Of a DNA stretch of 64,000 bases, positions 20,074 to 30,012 are shown one piece after another (the first letter of the stretch is position 1; each line of letters opens with the position of its first letter). Made by a program: the position numbers and the translations under genes. The notes below the pieces were generated by a model. It did not search any database. It was not told the origin of the DNA and saw only the letters and a list, made by a program, of their open reading frames with translations. The DNA is taken from the NCBI RefSeq assembly GCF_900090145.1, contig NZ_FMHI01000005.1:62001-126000 (forward strand), written 5' to 3'. This DNA comes from Streptomyces sp. WMMB 322. Its GTDB lineage: Bacteria; Actinomycetota; Actinomycetes; Streptomycetales; Streptomycetaceae.

Positions 20074-21240
20074 ATGAGCGACCAGCGCGACAGCGGGCAC
20101 ACGCCCCAGAGCTTCGAGACCCTCGCGATCCACGCGGGGCAGACCGCCGACCCAGCGACGGGCGCGGTCGTACCGCCCATCTACCAGGTCTCCACCTACA
20201 AGCAGGACGGCGTCGGCGGCCTGCGCGGCGGCTACGAGTACAGCCGCTCCGCCAACCCGACGCGTACCGCCCTCGAGCAGAACCTCGCCGCCCTGGAGGG
20301 CGGGCGCAACGCCTTCGCGTTCGCGTCCGGACTGGCCGCCGAGGACTGCCTGCTGCGGACCCTGCTCGTGCCCGGAGACCACGTGGTCGTCCCGAACGAC
20401 GCCTACGGCGGGACGTTCCGCCTCTTCTCACGCGTCGCCGAACGGTGGGGCGTGGAATGGTCGGTGGCCGACACCTCGGACCCGGCGGCGGTACGGGCGG
20501 CACTGCGCGACCGTACGAAGGCGGTGTGGGTCGAGACGCCGTCCAACCCGCTGCTGGGCATCAGCGACATCACCGCACTCGCCCAGCTCGCACACGGCGC
20601 AGGAGCACGGCTGGTCGTCGACAACACCTTCGCGAGCCCCTATCTCCAGCAGCCCCTCGCCCTGGGTGCGGACGTCGTCGTCCACTCGACGACGAAGTAC
20701 ATGGGCGGCCACTCGGACGTCGTCGGCGGCGCCCTCGTCCTGGACGAGTCGGAGCTGGCCGCGGAGATCGCCTTCCACCAGAACGCGATGGGCGCGGTGG
20801 CCGGCCCGTTCGACTCGTGGCTGGTGATGCGCGGCACGAAGACCCTGGCCGTACGGATGGAGCGGCACAGCGCGAACGCGTCCCGGGTGGCGGAGATGCT
20901 CCAGGCGCACCCGCGGGTCACGCAGGTCTACTACCCGGGGCTGCCCTCCCACCCGGGCCACGAGACGGCGGCGAAGCAGATGCGGGCCTTCGGCGGGATG
21001 GTCTCCTTCCGGGTGGCGGACGGCGAGGAGGCGGCGGTCCAGGTGTGCAACCGCGCGCAGCTGTTCACGCTCGGGGAGTCGCTGGGCGGCGTCGAATCGC
21101 TGATCGAGCACCCCGCGCGGATGACGCACGCGTCGGCGGCGGGCTCCGCGCTGGAGGTCCCCGCGGATCTGGTGCGGCTGTCCGTCGGAATCGAGTCGGT
21201 GGAGGACCTGCTGGCGGATCTTCAGCAGGCGCTGGGCTGA
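20074..21240 (+). CDS. metB: Cystathionine gamma-synthase/lyase
   Basis: A 388-residue PLP enzyme of the Cys/Met metabolism family. Visible landmarks are the YSRSANPTR phosphate-binding segment, the PLP lysine in HSTTKYMGGHSDVVGG and the C-terminal LGESLGGVESLIEHPA. These motifs are shared by gamma-synthase and gamma-lyase, so the direction (making cystathionine from O-acylhomoserine and cysteine, or splitting it) is uncertain; the symbol follows usual practice. It is monocistronic with a strong terminator 30 bp after the stop. Confidence 0.88.
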   Translation: MSDQRDSGHTPQSFETLAIHAGQTADPATGAVVPPIYQVSTYKQDGVGGLRGGYEYSRSANPTRTALEQNLAALEGGRNAFAFASGLAAEDCLLRTLLVPGDHVVVPNDAYGGTFRLFSRVAERWGVEWSVADTSDPAAVRAALRDRTKAVWVETPSNPLLGISDITALAQLAHGAGARLVVDNTFASPYLQQPLALGADVVVHSTTKYMGGHSDVVGGALVLDESELAAEIAFHQNAMGAVAGPFDSWLVMRGTKTLAVRMERHSANASRVAEMLQAHPRVTQVYYPGLPSHPGHETAAKQMRAFGGMVSFRVADGEEAAVQVCNRAQLFTLGESLGGVESLIEHPARMTHASAAGSALEVPADLVRLSVGIESVEDLLADLQQALG

Positions 21241-21270
21241 GCAGTCCGCTCGTCCGGGTCTGCGCACGAC

Positions 21271-21302
21271 GGTCTCCTCGGCCCCGCGGCGCCGAGGAGA
21301 CC
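21271..21302 (+). terminator. Terminator of metB
   Basis: A perfect 12-bp stem (21271-21282 with 21291-21302) and an 8-base loop lies 30 bp after the stop codon. The leftward small membrane protein gene ends at 21396, so it may also serve that transcript. Confidence 0.8.
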
Positions 21303-21395
21303 CGGGCGACAGTGATCGGGGCGACGAGAGATCCGGACGACGGGAGATCCGGACCGGGTGCAGCACCCGGCGGGCGGCCCGGCACGGGCCCGCCG

Positions 21396-21644
21396 CTACC
21401 AGCCGGCCGGCGGTGTCGTCCGCGCCGGCTCGCCCGCCCAGGGCTGCGCGACCGCGGCCCACACGGCGACCGCCAGGGCCACTGCGAAGAACACCCACAG
21501 CACAAGCGCCGCGGTGCGCCGCCGCTGCGCGATGCGCAGCCCGCGGGCCAGGGCCCGCGCGGCCAGGTCCGTCGGCACGGGGGCCGGCGGCACGGACTCC
21601 AGGATGCGGCGGACCTGCGTCTCCTTCCGGTCGGGAAGCCTCAT
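21396..21644 (-). CDS. Small single-pass membrane protein
   Basis: An 82-residue protein with a basic N-terminal half (RKETQVRRILE, then GLRIAQRRR) and one transmembrane helix (AALVLWVFFAVALAVAVWAAVA). The N-terminal half should be cytoplasmic. Its start overlaps the stop of the upstream sigma-like gene by four bases, so the two are translated together. That arrangement is like a sigma factor with a membrane anti-sigma partner, but no zinc-binding HxxxCxxC motif is present. The role is therefore unproven. Confidence 0.75.
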   Translation of the reverse strand: MRLPDRKETQVRRILESVPPAPVPTDLAARALARGLRIAQRRRTAALVLWVFFAVALAVAVWAAVAQPWAGEPARTTPPAGW

Positions 21645-22243
21645 GCGGCACCCCTCGGCTCGCCCCCCGCGCCGGGGCCGTGCCGCACGGCCCCGGCGGC
21701 CGCCGCCCCCCTGTGCCGCAGGCCGGTGACGATGCGGGACGCGATCCCGGTGGCGGCGGACTCCGCGTCCGGAACCGCACCGGTGGGGCTCCCGCCCCTG
21801 CGTGCCCTCTCATGGCTGAGGACCGTCGCCATGCCCCGGGTGCACAGTGCCCGCACCCGTTCGACGGGCAGCCCGAGCGCCGCGGCGACCTGTTCCTCGG
21901 CGACCCCTTCGTACAGCCGCAGCACCAGCATCAGCCGCTCCTGCGGGGGCAGCCCGGCCAGGAGACCGCCGCGGGCGCGCCTGTAGCGCCGGGCGGTGTG
22001 TGCGAAGTGGGCGGCGAGGTCCTGGCGTGTGTGCTCGTAGGGGTCCTCGCCGCGCAGGCGGTCCCAGTCCACGTACGTACGGGAGAGGGCGCCCACGAGC
22101 AGTTCCCGCGCTGCCGGGGCGGAAGCGAACGGCTCACCGGTGAGCAGTGTGGCGGCATGCAGCAGTCTGCCGGCCGCGCCCGCGACGAACGCCTCGAACT
22201 CCCGGGCCCGGCGGCGTTGCTCTCGCGCCCGCCGCTCTCCCAC
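21641..22243 (-). CDS. ECF-like sigma factor (sigma-70 region 4 protein)
   Basis: A 200-residue protein with a clear sigma region 4 (GLPPQERLMLVLRLYEGVAEEQVAAALGLPVERVRALCTRGMATV, about residues 95-140), which binds the -35 element. Region 2 is divergent: the helices around LVGALSRTYVDWDRL are recognisable but lack the usual aromatic core-binding motif. It may be a specialised ECF factor or a sigma-like regulator. It is coupled to a small membrane protein. The C-terminus is Ala/Gly/Arg-rich. Confidence 0.72.
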   Translation of the reverse strand: MGERRAREQRRRAREFEAFVAGAAGRLLHAATLLTGEPFASAPAARELLVGALSRTYVDWDRLRGEDPYEHTRQDLAAHFAHTARRYRRARGGLLAGLPPQERLMLVLRLYEGVAEEQVAAALGLPVERVRALCTRGMATVLSHERARRGGSPTGAVPDAESAATGIASRIVTGLRHRGAAAAGAVRHGPGAGGEPRGAA

Positions 22244-22288
22244 CTGCGCCTCCCGTACCGCAATAGGACGGCAAGCGCACTGATCAAA

Positions 22289-22876
22289 TCAAGAGGCCGG
22301 TACTTCCGGAGTCTCGGTGGAGGGGTGGATGCCCTCCATGGCCGTGTTGAAGCGGGTCAGGAGCCGGCAGAAGGTCTCGCGGTCCTCTTCGGTCCAGTCG
22401 TCGGTGAGCACCGCCATCAGCTCCCGCCGTGAAGAGCGCACCTGGTTGAGGCGGGCGGTGCCGTGCGGGGAGAGCTTGAGCACGACGGCTCGGCCGTCGT
22501 CGGGGTGTGTGGTGCGGGTGACCAGGCCTCCCTCGACGAGCGGTGCGACCTGCCGGGTCACCGTCGAGGAGTCGATCCCCATGCCGGAGGCGAGCGCCTT
22601 GACGCCCATCGGGCCGTTCCGCTCGAGCCTGTTGAGCAGCAGGTATGCGGCGCGGTCCATGGAGTTGCGCGCCTGGCCTATGCCTCCGAGGCGGGTCTGC
22701 TCGGCCCGGCGTGCGAAGACGGCGACCTGGTGCTGCATGGCGTCAAGGACGCGCCCCTCGTCGGATGTGCCGGCAGCTGCGGGGCTCTCGTGGTGTTCCG
22801 CGTCATGCCCGGTACGGGGCTGATCCGGGGCCTGATCTGTGCTGTTCACTGTCATCATGTCCGGTTGCATGGGCAT
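22289..22876 (-). CDS. MarR family regulator
   Basis: A roughly 195-residue winged-helix regulator. The MarR core is plain: MDRAAYLLLNRLERNGPMGVKALASGMGIDSSTVTRQVAPLVEGGLVTRTTHPDDGRA, where the last part is the wing. The first ~45 residues are a polar leader (EHHESPAAAGTSDEGR) likely disordered. Two in-frame ATG pairs (22876/22870 and 22858/22855) compete and no ribosome site decides between them. It is divergent from ilvA with ~150 bp between them; its target is unknown. Confidence 0.85.
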   Translation of the reverse strand: MPMQPDMMTVNSTDQAPDQPRTGHDAEHHESPAAAGTSDEGRVLDAMQHQVAVFARRAEQTRLGGIGQARNSMDRAAYLLLNRLERNGPMGVKALASGMGIDSSTVTRQVAPLVEGGLVTRTTHPDDGRAVVLKLSPHGTARLNQVRSSRRELMAVLTDDWTEEDRETFCRLLTRFNTAMEGIHPSTETPEVPAS

Positions 22877-23028
22877 GCCGAGGCGCTCGCTTCTTGGGGA
22901 AGTTCCACGGAAAAGACCTGATTCTGCTGCCCAGCGTAAACGGAGCATGCCTCACCCGTACCTGTGCTGCATGAAGGGGGCCATCACCTACCAGCGCCCG
23001 CGGTGCCGCGAACTGCGACACTGACGCC

Positions 23029-24273
23029 ATGGTCTCCCCCGCCCCCGATGCCACAGGCGTACCGGCGTCCGTCACCGTCGAGGACGTGCGTGCCGCACAG
23101 AAGACACTCGCCGGAGTGGCCCGCACGACGTCCCTGGAAGGCAGCCGGCACCTCACCCGTCTCGTCGGCTCCCCCGTGCACCTCAAGTGCGAGAACCTGC
23201 AGCGCACCGGCTCGTTCAAGCTGCGCGGCGCGTATGTGCGCATCGCCGGGCTCTCACCCGGGGAGCGTGAACGCGGCGTGGTCGCGGCGAGCGCCGGCAA
23301 CCACGCGCAGGGCGTGGCGCTGGCGGCCTCCCTGCTCGGCGTCGCGTCCACGGTCTTCATGCCGGAGGGCGCCCCGCTGCCCAAGGTCGCCGCCACACGG
23401 GAGTACGGCGCGGAGGTGGTGCTGCACGGCCAGGTCGTCGACGAGACGCTGCGGGCGGCGCAGGAGTACGCGGAGGAGACGGGCGCCGTCTTCATCCATC
23501 CCTTCGACCACCCCGACGTGGTGGCCGGTCAGGGCACGATCGGGCTGGAGATCCTCGAGCAGTGCCCCGAGGTGCGCACGATCGTGGTGGGGGTGGGCGG
23601 CGGCGGGCTCATCGCGGGCATCGCGGTGGCGGTGAAGGAACTGCGGCCCGACGTGCGGATCATCGGCGTGCAGGCGGAGGGTGCGGCGGCGTATCCGCCC
23701 TCGCTCGCAGCGGGCAGGCCGATCGCGCTGGAGACGGTCTCCACGATGGCCGACGGCATCAAGGTCGGTCGCCCGGGAGATGTGCCGTTCAAAATCGTTG
23801 GCGGGCTCGTGGACGAGGTCCGTACGGTGTCCGAAGACGCTCTCTCCAGCGCGTTGTTGCTCTGCCTGGAGCGGGCGAAGATGGTGGTCGAGCCGGCCGG
23901 GGCCAGCCCCGTGGCGGCGCTGCTCTCGCGGCCGGAGTCGATCGAGGGGCCCGTCGTCGCGGTGCTTTCCGGGGGCAACGTCGACCCTCTGGTGCTTCAG
24001 CGGACGCTGCGTCACGGCATGGCGGCCGCGGGTCGCTATCTGTCCCTCCGGCTGCGGCTGACCGACCGGCCGGGAGCGCTGGCTGCTCTGCTGAAGGAGT
24101 TGTCAGTGGCGGACGCTAACGTCCTGGACGTGGGCCATGTTCGGACCGATCCGCGGCTCGGGCTCGACGAGGTGGAGGTGGAGTTGCACTTGGAGACCAA
24201 GGGGCCGGAGCACTGCGACGACGTCAGGAACCAGCTGCGCGCGGCCGGATACACGGTCGTTCTGACCCGCTGA
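23029..24273 (+). CDS. ilvA: Threonine ammonia-lyase (threonine dehydratase)
   Basis: A 414-residue PLP enzyme turning threonine into 2-oxobutyrate and ammonia. The PLP lysine is in RTGSFKLRGAY and the phosphate loop is GGGGLIAGIA. A single C-terminal ACT domain (SLRLRLTDRPGALAALLKELSVADANVLDVGH) follows, so this is the ~400-residue form with one regulatory domain, between biosynthetic and catabolic types. The ACT domain suggests allosteric control by an amino acid. Nothing else of the isoleucine pathway is nearby. Confidence 0.92.
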   Translation: MVSPAPDATGVPASVTVEDVRAAQKTLAGVARTTSLEGSRHLTRLVGSPVHLKCENLQRTGSFKLRGAYVRIAGLSPGERERGVVAASAGNHAQGVALAASLLGVASTVFMPEGAPLPKVAATREYGAEVVLHGQVVDETLRAAQEYAEETGAVFIHPFDHPDVVAGQGTIGLEILEQCPEVRTIVVGVGGGGLIAGIAVAVKELRPDVRIIGVQAEGAAAYPPSLAAGRPIALETVSTMADGIKVGRPGDVPFKIVGGLVDEVRTVSEDALSSALLLCLERAKMVVEPAGASPVAALLSRPESIEGPVVAVLSGGNVDPLVLQRTLRHGMAAAGRYLSLRLRLTDRPGALAALLKELSVADANVLDVGHVRTDPRLGLDEVEVELHLETKGPEHCDDVRNQLRAAGYTVVLTR

Positions 24274-24295
24274 GACCCTCGGCCGGCCGGGGGTC
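24274..24295 (+). terminator. Terminator of ilvA
   Basis: A 9-bp stem with one G-T wobble (24274-24282 with 24287-24295) and a CCGG loop begins directly after the ilvA stop. Confidence 0.6.
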
Positions 24296-24360
24296 GGCCG
24301 CAGCAGCCGCCTCCTGCACTCGAAAGCCCTGGCCCGACCACCTGAGCTCCACGTCGGAGC

Positions 24361-24379
24361 ACTCGCGACTGTCGCGAGT
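24361..24379. promoter_or_regulatory. Palindrome upstream of ABC exporter, candidate operator 1
   Basis: ACTCGCGA-3-TCGCGAGT is a perfect 8-3-8 inverted repeat upstream of the likely -35 element of the exporter operon. It could bind a TetR- or PadR-type regulator; none is encoded beside it. Confidence 0.5.
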
Positions 24380-24390
24380 TTCGAACCTGG

Positions 24391-24420
24391 TTGACGCGAT
24401 GTATCGCGTTCACACATACT
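24391..24420 (+). promoter_or_regulatory. Promoter with embedded palindrome, candidate operator 2
   Basis: TTGACG (24391-24396) and CATACT (24415-24420), 18 bp apart, form a plausible -35/-10 pair. Between them lies the perfect 7-2-7 palindrome ACGCGAT-GT-ATCGCGT (24394-24409), the usual place for a repressor site. The exporter start is about 100 bp downstream. Confidence 0.55.
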
Positions 24421-24520
24421 ACTGGCCTACCGGTCCTCGGTACGGCTTTGCCACGTCACGCCGGACATCTCCGGCCTGTTCGACATTCACTGCCACTTCT
24501 CCACATCCGGGAGCCCACTT

Positions 24521-25572
<1,052 letters not shown>

Positions 25573-25576
<4 letters not shown>

Positions 25577-26439
25577 CTGCCACGACCACGGCACCGACGG
25601 CACCCACGCCGGCCGTACCGGCCGGAGGCGGCCTCCGCCAGTCCGTGCGCGACTCCCTGACGGTCGCCAAACGCAACCTCATCCGGATGCTGCGCATCCC
25701 CGAGGTCATCATCTTCGGGCTCTTCCAGCCCATCATGTTCGTGGTGCTCTTCAGCTACGTCTTCGGCGGCTCCATCAACCTGCCGGGCGCGGGCCTCGAC
25801 CCGGGGCTCTACCGCGAGTTCCTGATGGCCGGAATCTTCGCGCAGACGGTCACCTTCGCCACGGCTGGAGCGGGCGCGGGCATCGCCGAGGACATGCACA
25901 AGGGCCTCATCGACCGCTTCCGTTCGCTTCCCATGGCCCGCGGCGCCGTGCTCACGGGCCGCACGCTCGCCGACCTCGTACAGACGGGGCTGACGCTCAT
26001 AGTGCTGGCCCTCGTCGCCCTGCTCGTCGGCTGGCGCACCCACGAGAACGGACTGAAGGTGCTGGCGGGATTCGGCCTGCTGCTCCTGCTCGGATACGCC
26101 TTCACCTGGATCGGCGCGCTGATCGGACTGACGGTCCGCACGCCCGAGGCTGCCACCTCCGGCGGTCTGATCTGGCTCTTCCCGCTGACGTTCATCTCGA
26201 ACGCCTTCGTCCCGTCGCAGAACATGCCCGCGGTGCTGCGGCACTTCGCCGAGTGGAACCCGTTCAGCGCCACGGTGCAGGCCTGCCGTGAGCTCTTCGG
26301 CAACCTCCCGCCGAACTACCCGGTGCCGGACGCGTGGCCCATGCAGCACCCGGCCTGGGCGTCGCTGATCTGGTCGGTCCTGATCATCGCGTTCTTCCGC
26401 ACCCTCGCGGTCCGCAAGTACAAGTCAGCAACAGCCTGA
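25573..26439 (+). CDS. ABC-2 exporter permease (DrrB family)
   Basis: A 288-residue integral membrane partner of the upstream ATPase. It starts at GTG 25573, overlapping the ATPase stop by four bases. About six helices are present, with the family loop PEVIIFGLFQPIMFVVLFSYVFGGSI in the first half and FVPSQNMPAVLRHFAEWNPFSATVQA near the end, both typical of DrrB/ABC-2 permeases. Together they export a drug-like or lipid substrate across the membrane. Confidence 0.95.
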
Positions 26440-26455
26440 CGGGCGGCTGAAGACA

Positions 26456-26496
26456 CCTGTGGGCCCCGTCCGCATCGAGCGGACGGGGCCCACAGG
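26456..26496. terminator. Strong bidirectional terminator
   Basis: A perfect 18-bp stem (26456-26473 with 26479-26496) and a 5-base ATCGA loop lies between the convergent permease and greA genes. Confidence 0.9.
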
Positions 26497-26572
26497 GCTG
26501 TCTGATTCGGGTCGGTCTCCGGTCCGGTGCTCCGCCCGGGCCGTCCGCGCACCTCCGCAGACGGCCGGCGCC

Positions 26573-27070
26573 TCAGCCCTGGTACGGCTTCGCCTCCAGG
26601 ATCCTCACCGACGCCATCTTGCCGTTGGGCAGTTCGTACTCGGCGTCCGTACCGACCTTCTTGCCGTTCACGCCGCTGCCCAGCGGGGACTGCGGCGAGT
26701 ACGTCTCGATCTCCGAGCTCGCGTACTCGCGCGAAGCGAGCAGGAAAGTCACCGTGTCGTTCTCGTCACCGTCGAAGGCGATCTTCACGACCATGCCGGG
26801 AGCCACGACTCCCGTGTCCGCGGGAGCCTCGCCGACCTTGGCGTTCTCCAGCAGCTGTTCGAGCTGCCGCACGCGCAGCTCCTGCTTGCCCTGCTCCTCC
26901 TTGGCCGCGTGGTACCCGCCGTTCTCGCGGAGGTCGCCCTCTTCGCGAGCCGCCTCGATCTTCTTGGAGATCTCGGTACGTGCAGGACCCGACAGGTACT
27001 CCAGCTCGGCCTTGAGCTGGTCGTACGCCTCCTGGGTGAGCCAGGTGACGTTGTCGCTGGTCTGGGTCAC
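26573..27070 (-). CDS. greA: Transcription elongation factor GreA
   Basis: A 165-residue GreA, normal length. The N-terminal coiled coil runs through LTQEAYDQLKAELEYLSGPARTEISKKIEAAREEGDLRENGGYHAAKEEQ, with the acidic DLREN tip that reaches into the RNA polymerase secondary channel. The C-terminal FKBP-like domain carries VNGKKVGTDAEYELPNGKMASVRIL. It stimulates cleavage of backtracked transcripts. The DUF4307 gene lies upstream in the same direction. Confidence 0.96.
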   Translation of the reverse strand: MTQTSDNVTWLTQEAYDQLKAELEYLSGPARTEISKKIEAAREEGDLRENGGYHAAKEEQGKQELRVRQLEQLLENAKVGEAPADTGVVAPGMVVKIAFDGDENDTVTFLLASREYASSEIETYSPQSPLGSGVNGKKVGTDAEYELPNGKMASVRILEAKPYQG

Positions 27071-27201
27071 AGGTGCTCCTCGTCGGTACTGGGAATAAAA
27101 ACATCGCCCTGCCCAGAGGCTGCGCCTTCGGGGTGGGGCGGAAACTACGAGCCTAACAATTCAGGTGGAAAAGGGAAGAAGGTCGAACACTGCGTGCGGT
27201 C

Positions 27202-27660
27202 TCAGTGACCTTCGGTTTCCCGCGGTTCGCAGCCCACCAGCTCGGCGCTCGTGGCACGCCTCGTGGTCCGTACCGTGACGATCCGGTCCACCTGCTCCGC
27301 GCGGTCGGCGACCGTCACGTCCTTGCGTCCGACCTCGCCGCCGTCGGCGGCACGCGTACGCAGCGTGCACACTCCCGTTGCGTCGGCGTCCTTGTGGACC
27401 TCGAGGTGCACTTCCACCGTACGGCCGGAGACCACCTTGAACTTGATCACCCGGCCACTGACCGGCTGCCCGCCGACGTAGTCCGCGCCGATCCAGCCGA
27501 GCCCGGCGAGCGACAGCACTGCCAGCACCCAGCCGACGATCCTCAGCTTCCGGTCGGCGCGCGCATCACGCCCCGCGCCGGACGCCCCGTACCGCCCCTC
27601 GGGCAGACCGCCCGTGCCGGGGGCGCGCTCACCACCGTCCGCGCGTCGCACGTCAACCAT
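27202..27660 (-). CDS. DUF4307 membrane protein
   Basis: A 152-residue actinobacterial protein with one transmembrane helix (IVGWVLAVLSLAGLGWIGADYV) after a 40-residue charged cytoplasmic segment. The outside domain (GRVIKFKVVSGRTVEVHLEVHKDADATGVCTLRTRAADGGEVG) has the DUF4307 pattern, including its conserved single Cys in CTLRTR. Function is unknown; the gene regularly sits between greA and mca in streptomycetes, as here. ATG 27660 starts the MVDVRRADGG segment. Confidence 0.85.
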   Translation of the reverse strand: MVDVRRADGGERAPGTGGLPEGRYGASGAGRDARADRKLRIVGWVLAVLSLAGLGWIGADYVGGQPVSGRVIKFKVVSGRTVEVHLEVHKDADATGVCTLRTRAADGGEVGRKDVTVADRAEQVDRIVTVRTTRRATSAELVGCEPRETEGH

Positions 27661-27773
27661 GGCGGGGTCCGCTTTCGTCGCATTGAAGGGTGTGGGACAT
27701 CGGGAATACATCGGGAAGCCGATTCGGTCACTATAGGTGGCGTCCGCCATAACGAGTTGACGAGGATCGAGTC

Positions 27774-28643
27774 TTGACTGAGCAGCTGCGACTGATGGCC
27801 GTACACGCCCACCCCGACGACGAGTCGAGCAAGGGCGCGGCCACGATGGCCAAGTACGTTTCCGAGGGGGTGGACGTGCTGGTCGCGACCTGCACAGGAG
27901 GCGAACGGGGCTCCATCCTCAACCCCAAGCTCCAGGGCGATCCCTACCTCGAGGAGCACATCCACGAGGTCCGCAAGAAGGAGATGGACGAGGCCCGGGA
28001 GATCCTCGGCGTGAAGCAGTCCTGGCTCGGCTTCGTCGACTCCGGGCTGCCGGAGGGCGACCCGCTGCCGCCGCTGCCGGAAGGCTGCTTCGCCCTCCAG
28101 GACGTCGACGTGGCGGCCGGTGCGCTGGTGCGCCTCATCAGGGACTTCAAGCCGCACGTGATGACCACGTACGACGAAAACGGCGGCTACCCGCACCCCG
28201 ACCACATCATGACCCACAAGATCTCGATGGCGGCCTTCGAGGCAGCGGGCGACCCGGAGAAGTATCCGGAGGCCGGTCCCGCCTGGCAGCCGCAGAAGAT
28301 CTACTACAACCAGGGCTTCAACCGCCCGCGCACCGAAGCCCTGCACAAGGGCCTGCTGGAGCGCGGGCTGGACTCCCCTTACGGAGAGTGGCTGGAGCGC
28401 TGGAAGTCGCGGGGCCGTGAACGCACGATCACCACCTACGTACCCTGCGGCGAATTCTTCGAGATCCGCGACAAGGCGCTCATCGCGCACGCCACGCAGA
28501 TCGACCCCGACGGCGGCTGGTTCCGCGTCCCGCTGGACTTCCAGCGGGAGGTGTGGCCGACGGAGGAGTACGAGCTCGCCAAGTCGCTCGTGCAGACCTC
28601 ACTACCCGAGGACGACCTCTTCGCGGGCATCCGCGACAATTGA
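27774..28643 (+). CDS. mca: Mycothiol S-conjugate amidase
   Basis: A 289-residue zinc amidase that cleaves mycothiol-toxin adducts to a mercapturic acid, the actinobacterial counterpart of glutathione-based detoxification. Metal ligands are in VHAHPDDESS and YPHPDHIMTH. The start is a rare TTG at 27774, supported by GAGG nine bases upstream and by the conserved MTEQLRLMAVHAHPDDES start. MshB, the related deacetylase, is the other possibility, but the ENGGYPHPDH context and length favour Mca. Confidence 0.93.
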   Translation: MTEQLRLMAVHAHPDDESSKGAATMAKYVSEGVDVLVATCTGGERGSILNPKLQGDPYLEEHIHEVRKKEMDEAREILGVKQSWLGFVDSGLPEGDPLPPLPEGCFALQDVDVAAGALVRLIRDFKPHVMTTYDENGGYPHPDHIMTHKISMAAFEAAGDPEKYPEAGPAWQPQKIYYNQGFNRPRTEALHKGLLERGLDSPYGEWLERWKSRGRERTITTYVPCGEFFEIRDKALIAHATQIDPDGGWFRVPLDFQREVWPTEEYELAKSLVQTSLPEDDLFAGIRDN

Positions 28644-28647
28644 AGGC

Positions 28648-28941
28648 ATGACCCTGACGAGTCCGGCCCATACCGCCGTGGTCCAGGTCCTTCCGCTGGC
28701 GAAGGACCTGGACGAGAACAAGGTGACGCCAGGCGTTCTCGGCTTCGTCGTCTTCGCCGTGATGGGCATTGCGGTGTGGATGCTGATGAAGTCGATGCAC
28801 CGGCACATGGAGAAGGTCGACTTCGAGGAGACCCCTCCGGACGGCGCGGACGACGGCAAGAAGCCCGCCGTCTCCGCCCCGCCTGCCCCCTCCTCGTCCG
28901 CCCCTGCCCCGGAAGGGAAGAATTCCGGGCCCGGCGTCTGA
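28648..28941 (+). CDS. Small single-pass membrane protein next to mca
   Basis: A 97-residue protein starting at ATG 28648, four bases after the mca stop. One helix ([21 protein letters not shown]) is followed by basic [11 protein letters not shown] and a Pro/Ala/Ser-rich tail ([14 protein letters not shown]) that should be cytoplasmic. It has no known domain. Spacing implies one transcript with mca; I know of no established function. Confidence 0.8.
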   Translation: MTLTSPAHTAVVQVLPLAKDLDENKVTPGVLGFVVFAVMGIAVWMLMKSMHRHMEKVDFEETPPDGADDGKKPAVSAPPAPSSSAPAPEGKNSGPGV

Positions 28942-28972
28942 CCGGTACACGACGTACGACGGGAGCTCCGCC

Positions 28973-29638
28973 ATGCTTTTCGGCAGCCACAAGAACCACC
29001 TCCCGACCGCGGACGAGGCCCTTCCGGGGCGCCCCGACCGCGAGTTCAGCGTCCCCGAGCGCCACACCGTCCTCGGCAATTCCCTCCTGGGCCCCTACCC
29101 GGAGGGCCTCGAGGTGGCCGACTTCGGCATGGGCTGCTTCTGGGGAGCCGAGCGGATCTTCTGGCGCGCCGACGGCGTGTGGACGACCCTCGTCGGCTAC
29201 CAGGGCGGCCACACGCCGAACCCGACGTACGAAGAGGTCTGTTCGGGCATGACCGGGCACACCGAGGCGGTACGTGTGGTCTTCGATCCGTCGAAGATCT
29301 CGTACGAGAACCTGCTCAAGCTCTTCTGGGAGTCCCACGACCCCACCCAGGGCTTCCGCCAGGGCAACGACACCGGCACCCAGTACCGGTCGGCGGTCCA
29401 CACCCACGGCCCCGCCCAGCAGGCAGCGGCCGAAGCCTCGCGGGACGCCTACCAGAAGGTCCTCACCTCCGCCGGACACGGTGCCATCACCACGGAGATC
29501 CTCCCCGCGGGCGACCGCCCCTTCTTCCCGGCCGAGGGCTACCACCAGCAGTACCTGGACAAGAACCCGGCGGGCTACTGCGGGATCGGGGGAACGGGCG
29601 TGAGCTGCCCGGTCGGGGTGGCGCCGGCAGACGGCTGA
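28973..29638 (+). CDS. msrA: Peptide methionine sulfoxide reductase A
   Basis: A 221-residue reductase for methionine-S-sulfoxide in proteins. The catalytic Cys is in [14 protein letters not shown], with recycling Cys residues near the end ([15 protein letters not shown]). Length suits the long actinobacterial form. It lies after mca and the small membrane gene. Its 3' end is repeated twice more downstream (30666-30713 and 31860-31907), an uncommon arrangement described in the findings. Confidence 0.95.
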   Translation: MLFGSHKNHLPTADEALPGRPDREFSVPERHTVLGNSLLGPYPEGLEVADFGMGCFWGAERIFWRADGVWTTLVGYQGGHTPNPTYEEVCSGMTGHTEAVRVVFDPSKISYENLLKLFWESHDPTQGFRQGNDTGTQYRSAVHTHGPAQQAAAEASRDAYQKVLTSAGHGAITTEILPAGDRPFFPAEGYHQQYLDKNPAGYCGIGGTGVSCPVGVAPADG

Positions 29639-29640
29639 GT
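29591..29640 (+). repeat. msrA 3'-end repeat, copy A (in msrA)
   Basis: The last 16 codons of msrA, ending [15 protein letters not shown] and TGA, are the parent copy of a repeated sequence. Other copies are at 30666-30713, 31860-31907 and a shorter one at 43705-43728. Confidence 0.8.
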
Positions 29641-30012
29641 TCTGGCCGGGGGCACCCACTCTGCGCTGTCCGGCCATTCCGTCGTCGCGCTCCCCTGTGG
29701 CCCACATTCCGGACGCGTCCTGGCGGTTCCTGGGCGTGACCCCACGACGCGTGGATGACCCGTTGATCGCTGCATCGCCGCAAGGCGAGGTCGAAGTCCC
29801 TGAGTCCGTCAGGGAGGTGGCGGCCGGGCGGCCGATACAGGCGGTTTGGAAGAACGCGGCTTACCCGAAGCGCTCCCACAGCCGGTCGCCACCGGCAGGT
29901 GCAAGCTGGGCCTCCTCGTGTGCAGCCGCCGGCGGACGGCCGGTTTCCGCCCCCTGCTTCGCCGCAAAAAAACCGCTCGAAACGGCTGAAGAGCGCCGCT
30001 AGCGTACGACGG
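29639..30012 (+). pseudogene. Gap holding a probable phosphotransferase remnant
   Basis: This 374-bp stretch between msrA and the acetyltransferase has no complete gene. A frame from 29697 reads VPESVREVAAGRPIQAVWKN, which resembles the start of aminoglycoside phosphotransferase-like proteins, then loses similarity. I take it as a decayed N-terminal fragment; the match is from memory and may be chance. The end of the gap is AT-richer than its surroundings (eight A in a row near 29968). Confidence 0.3.
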
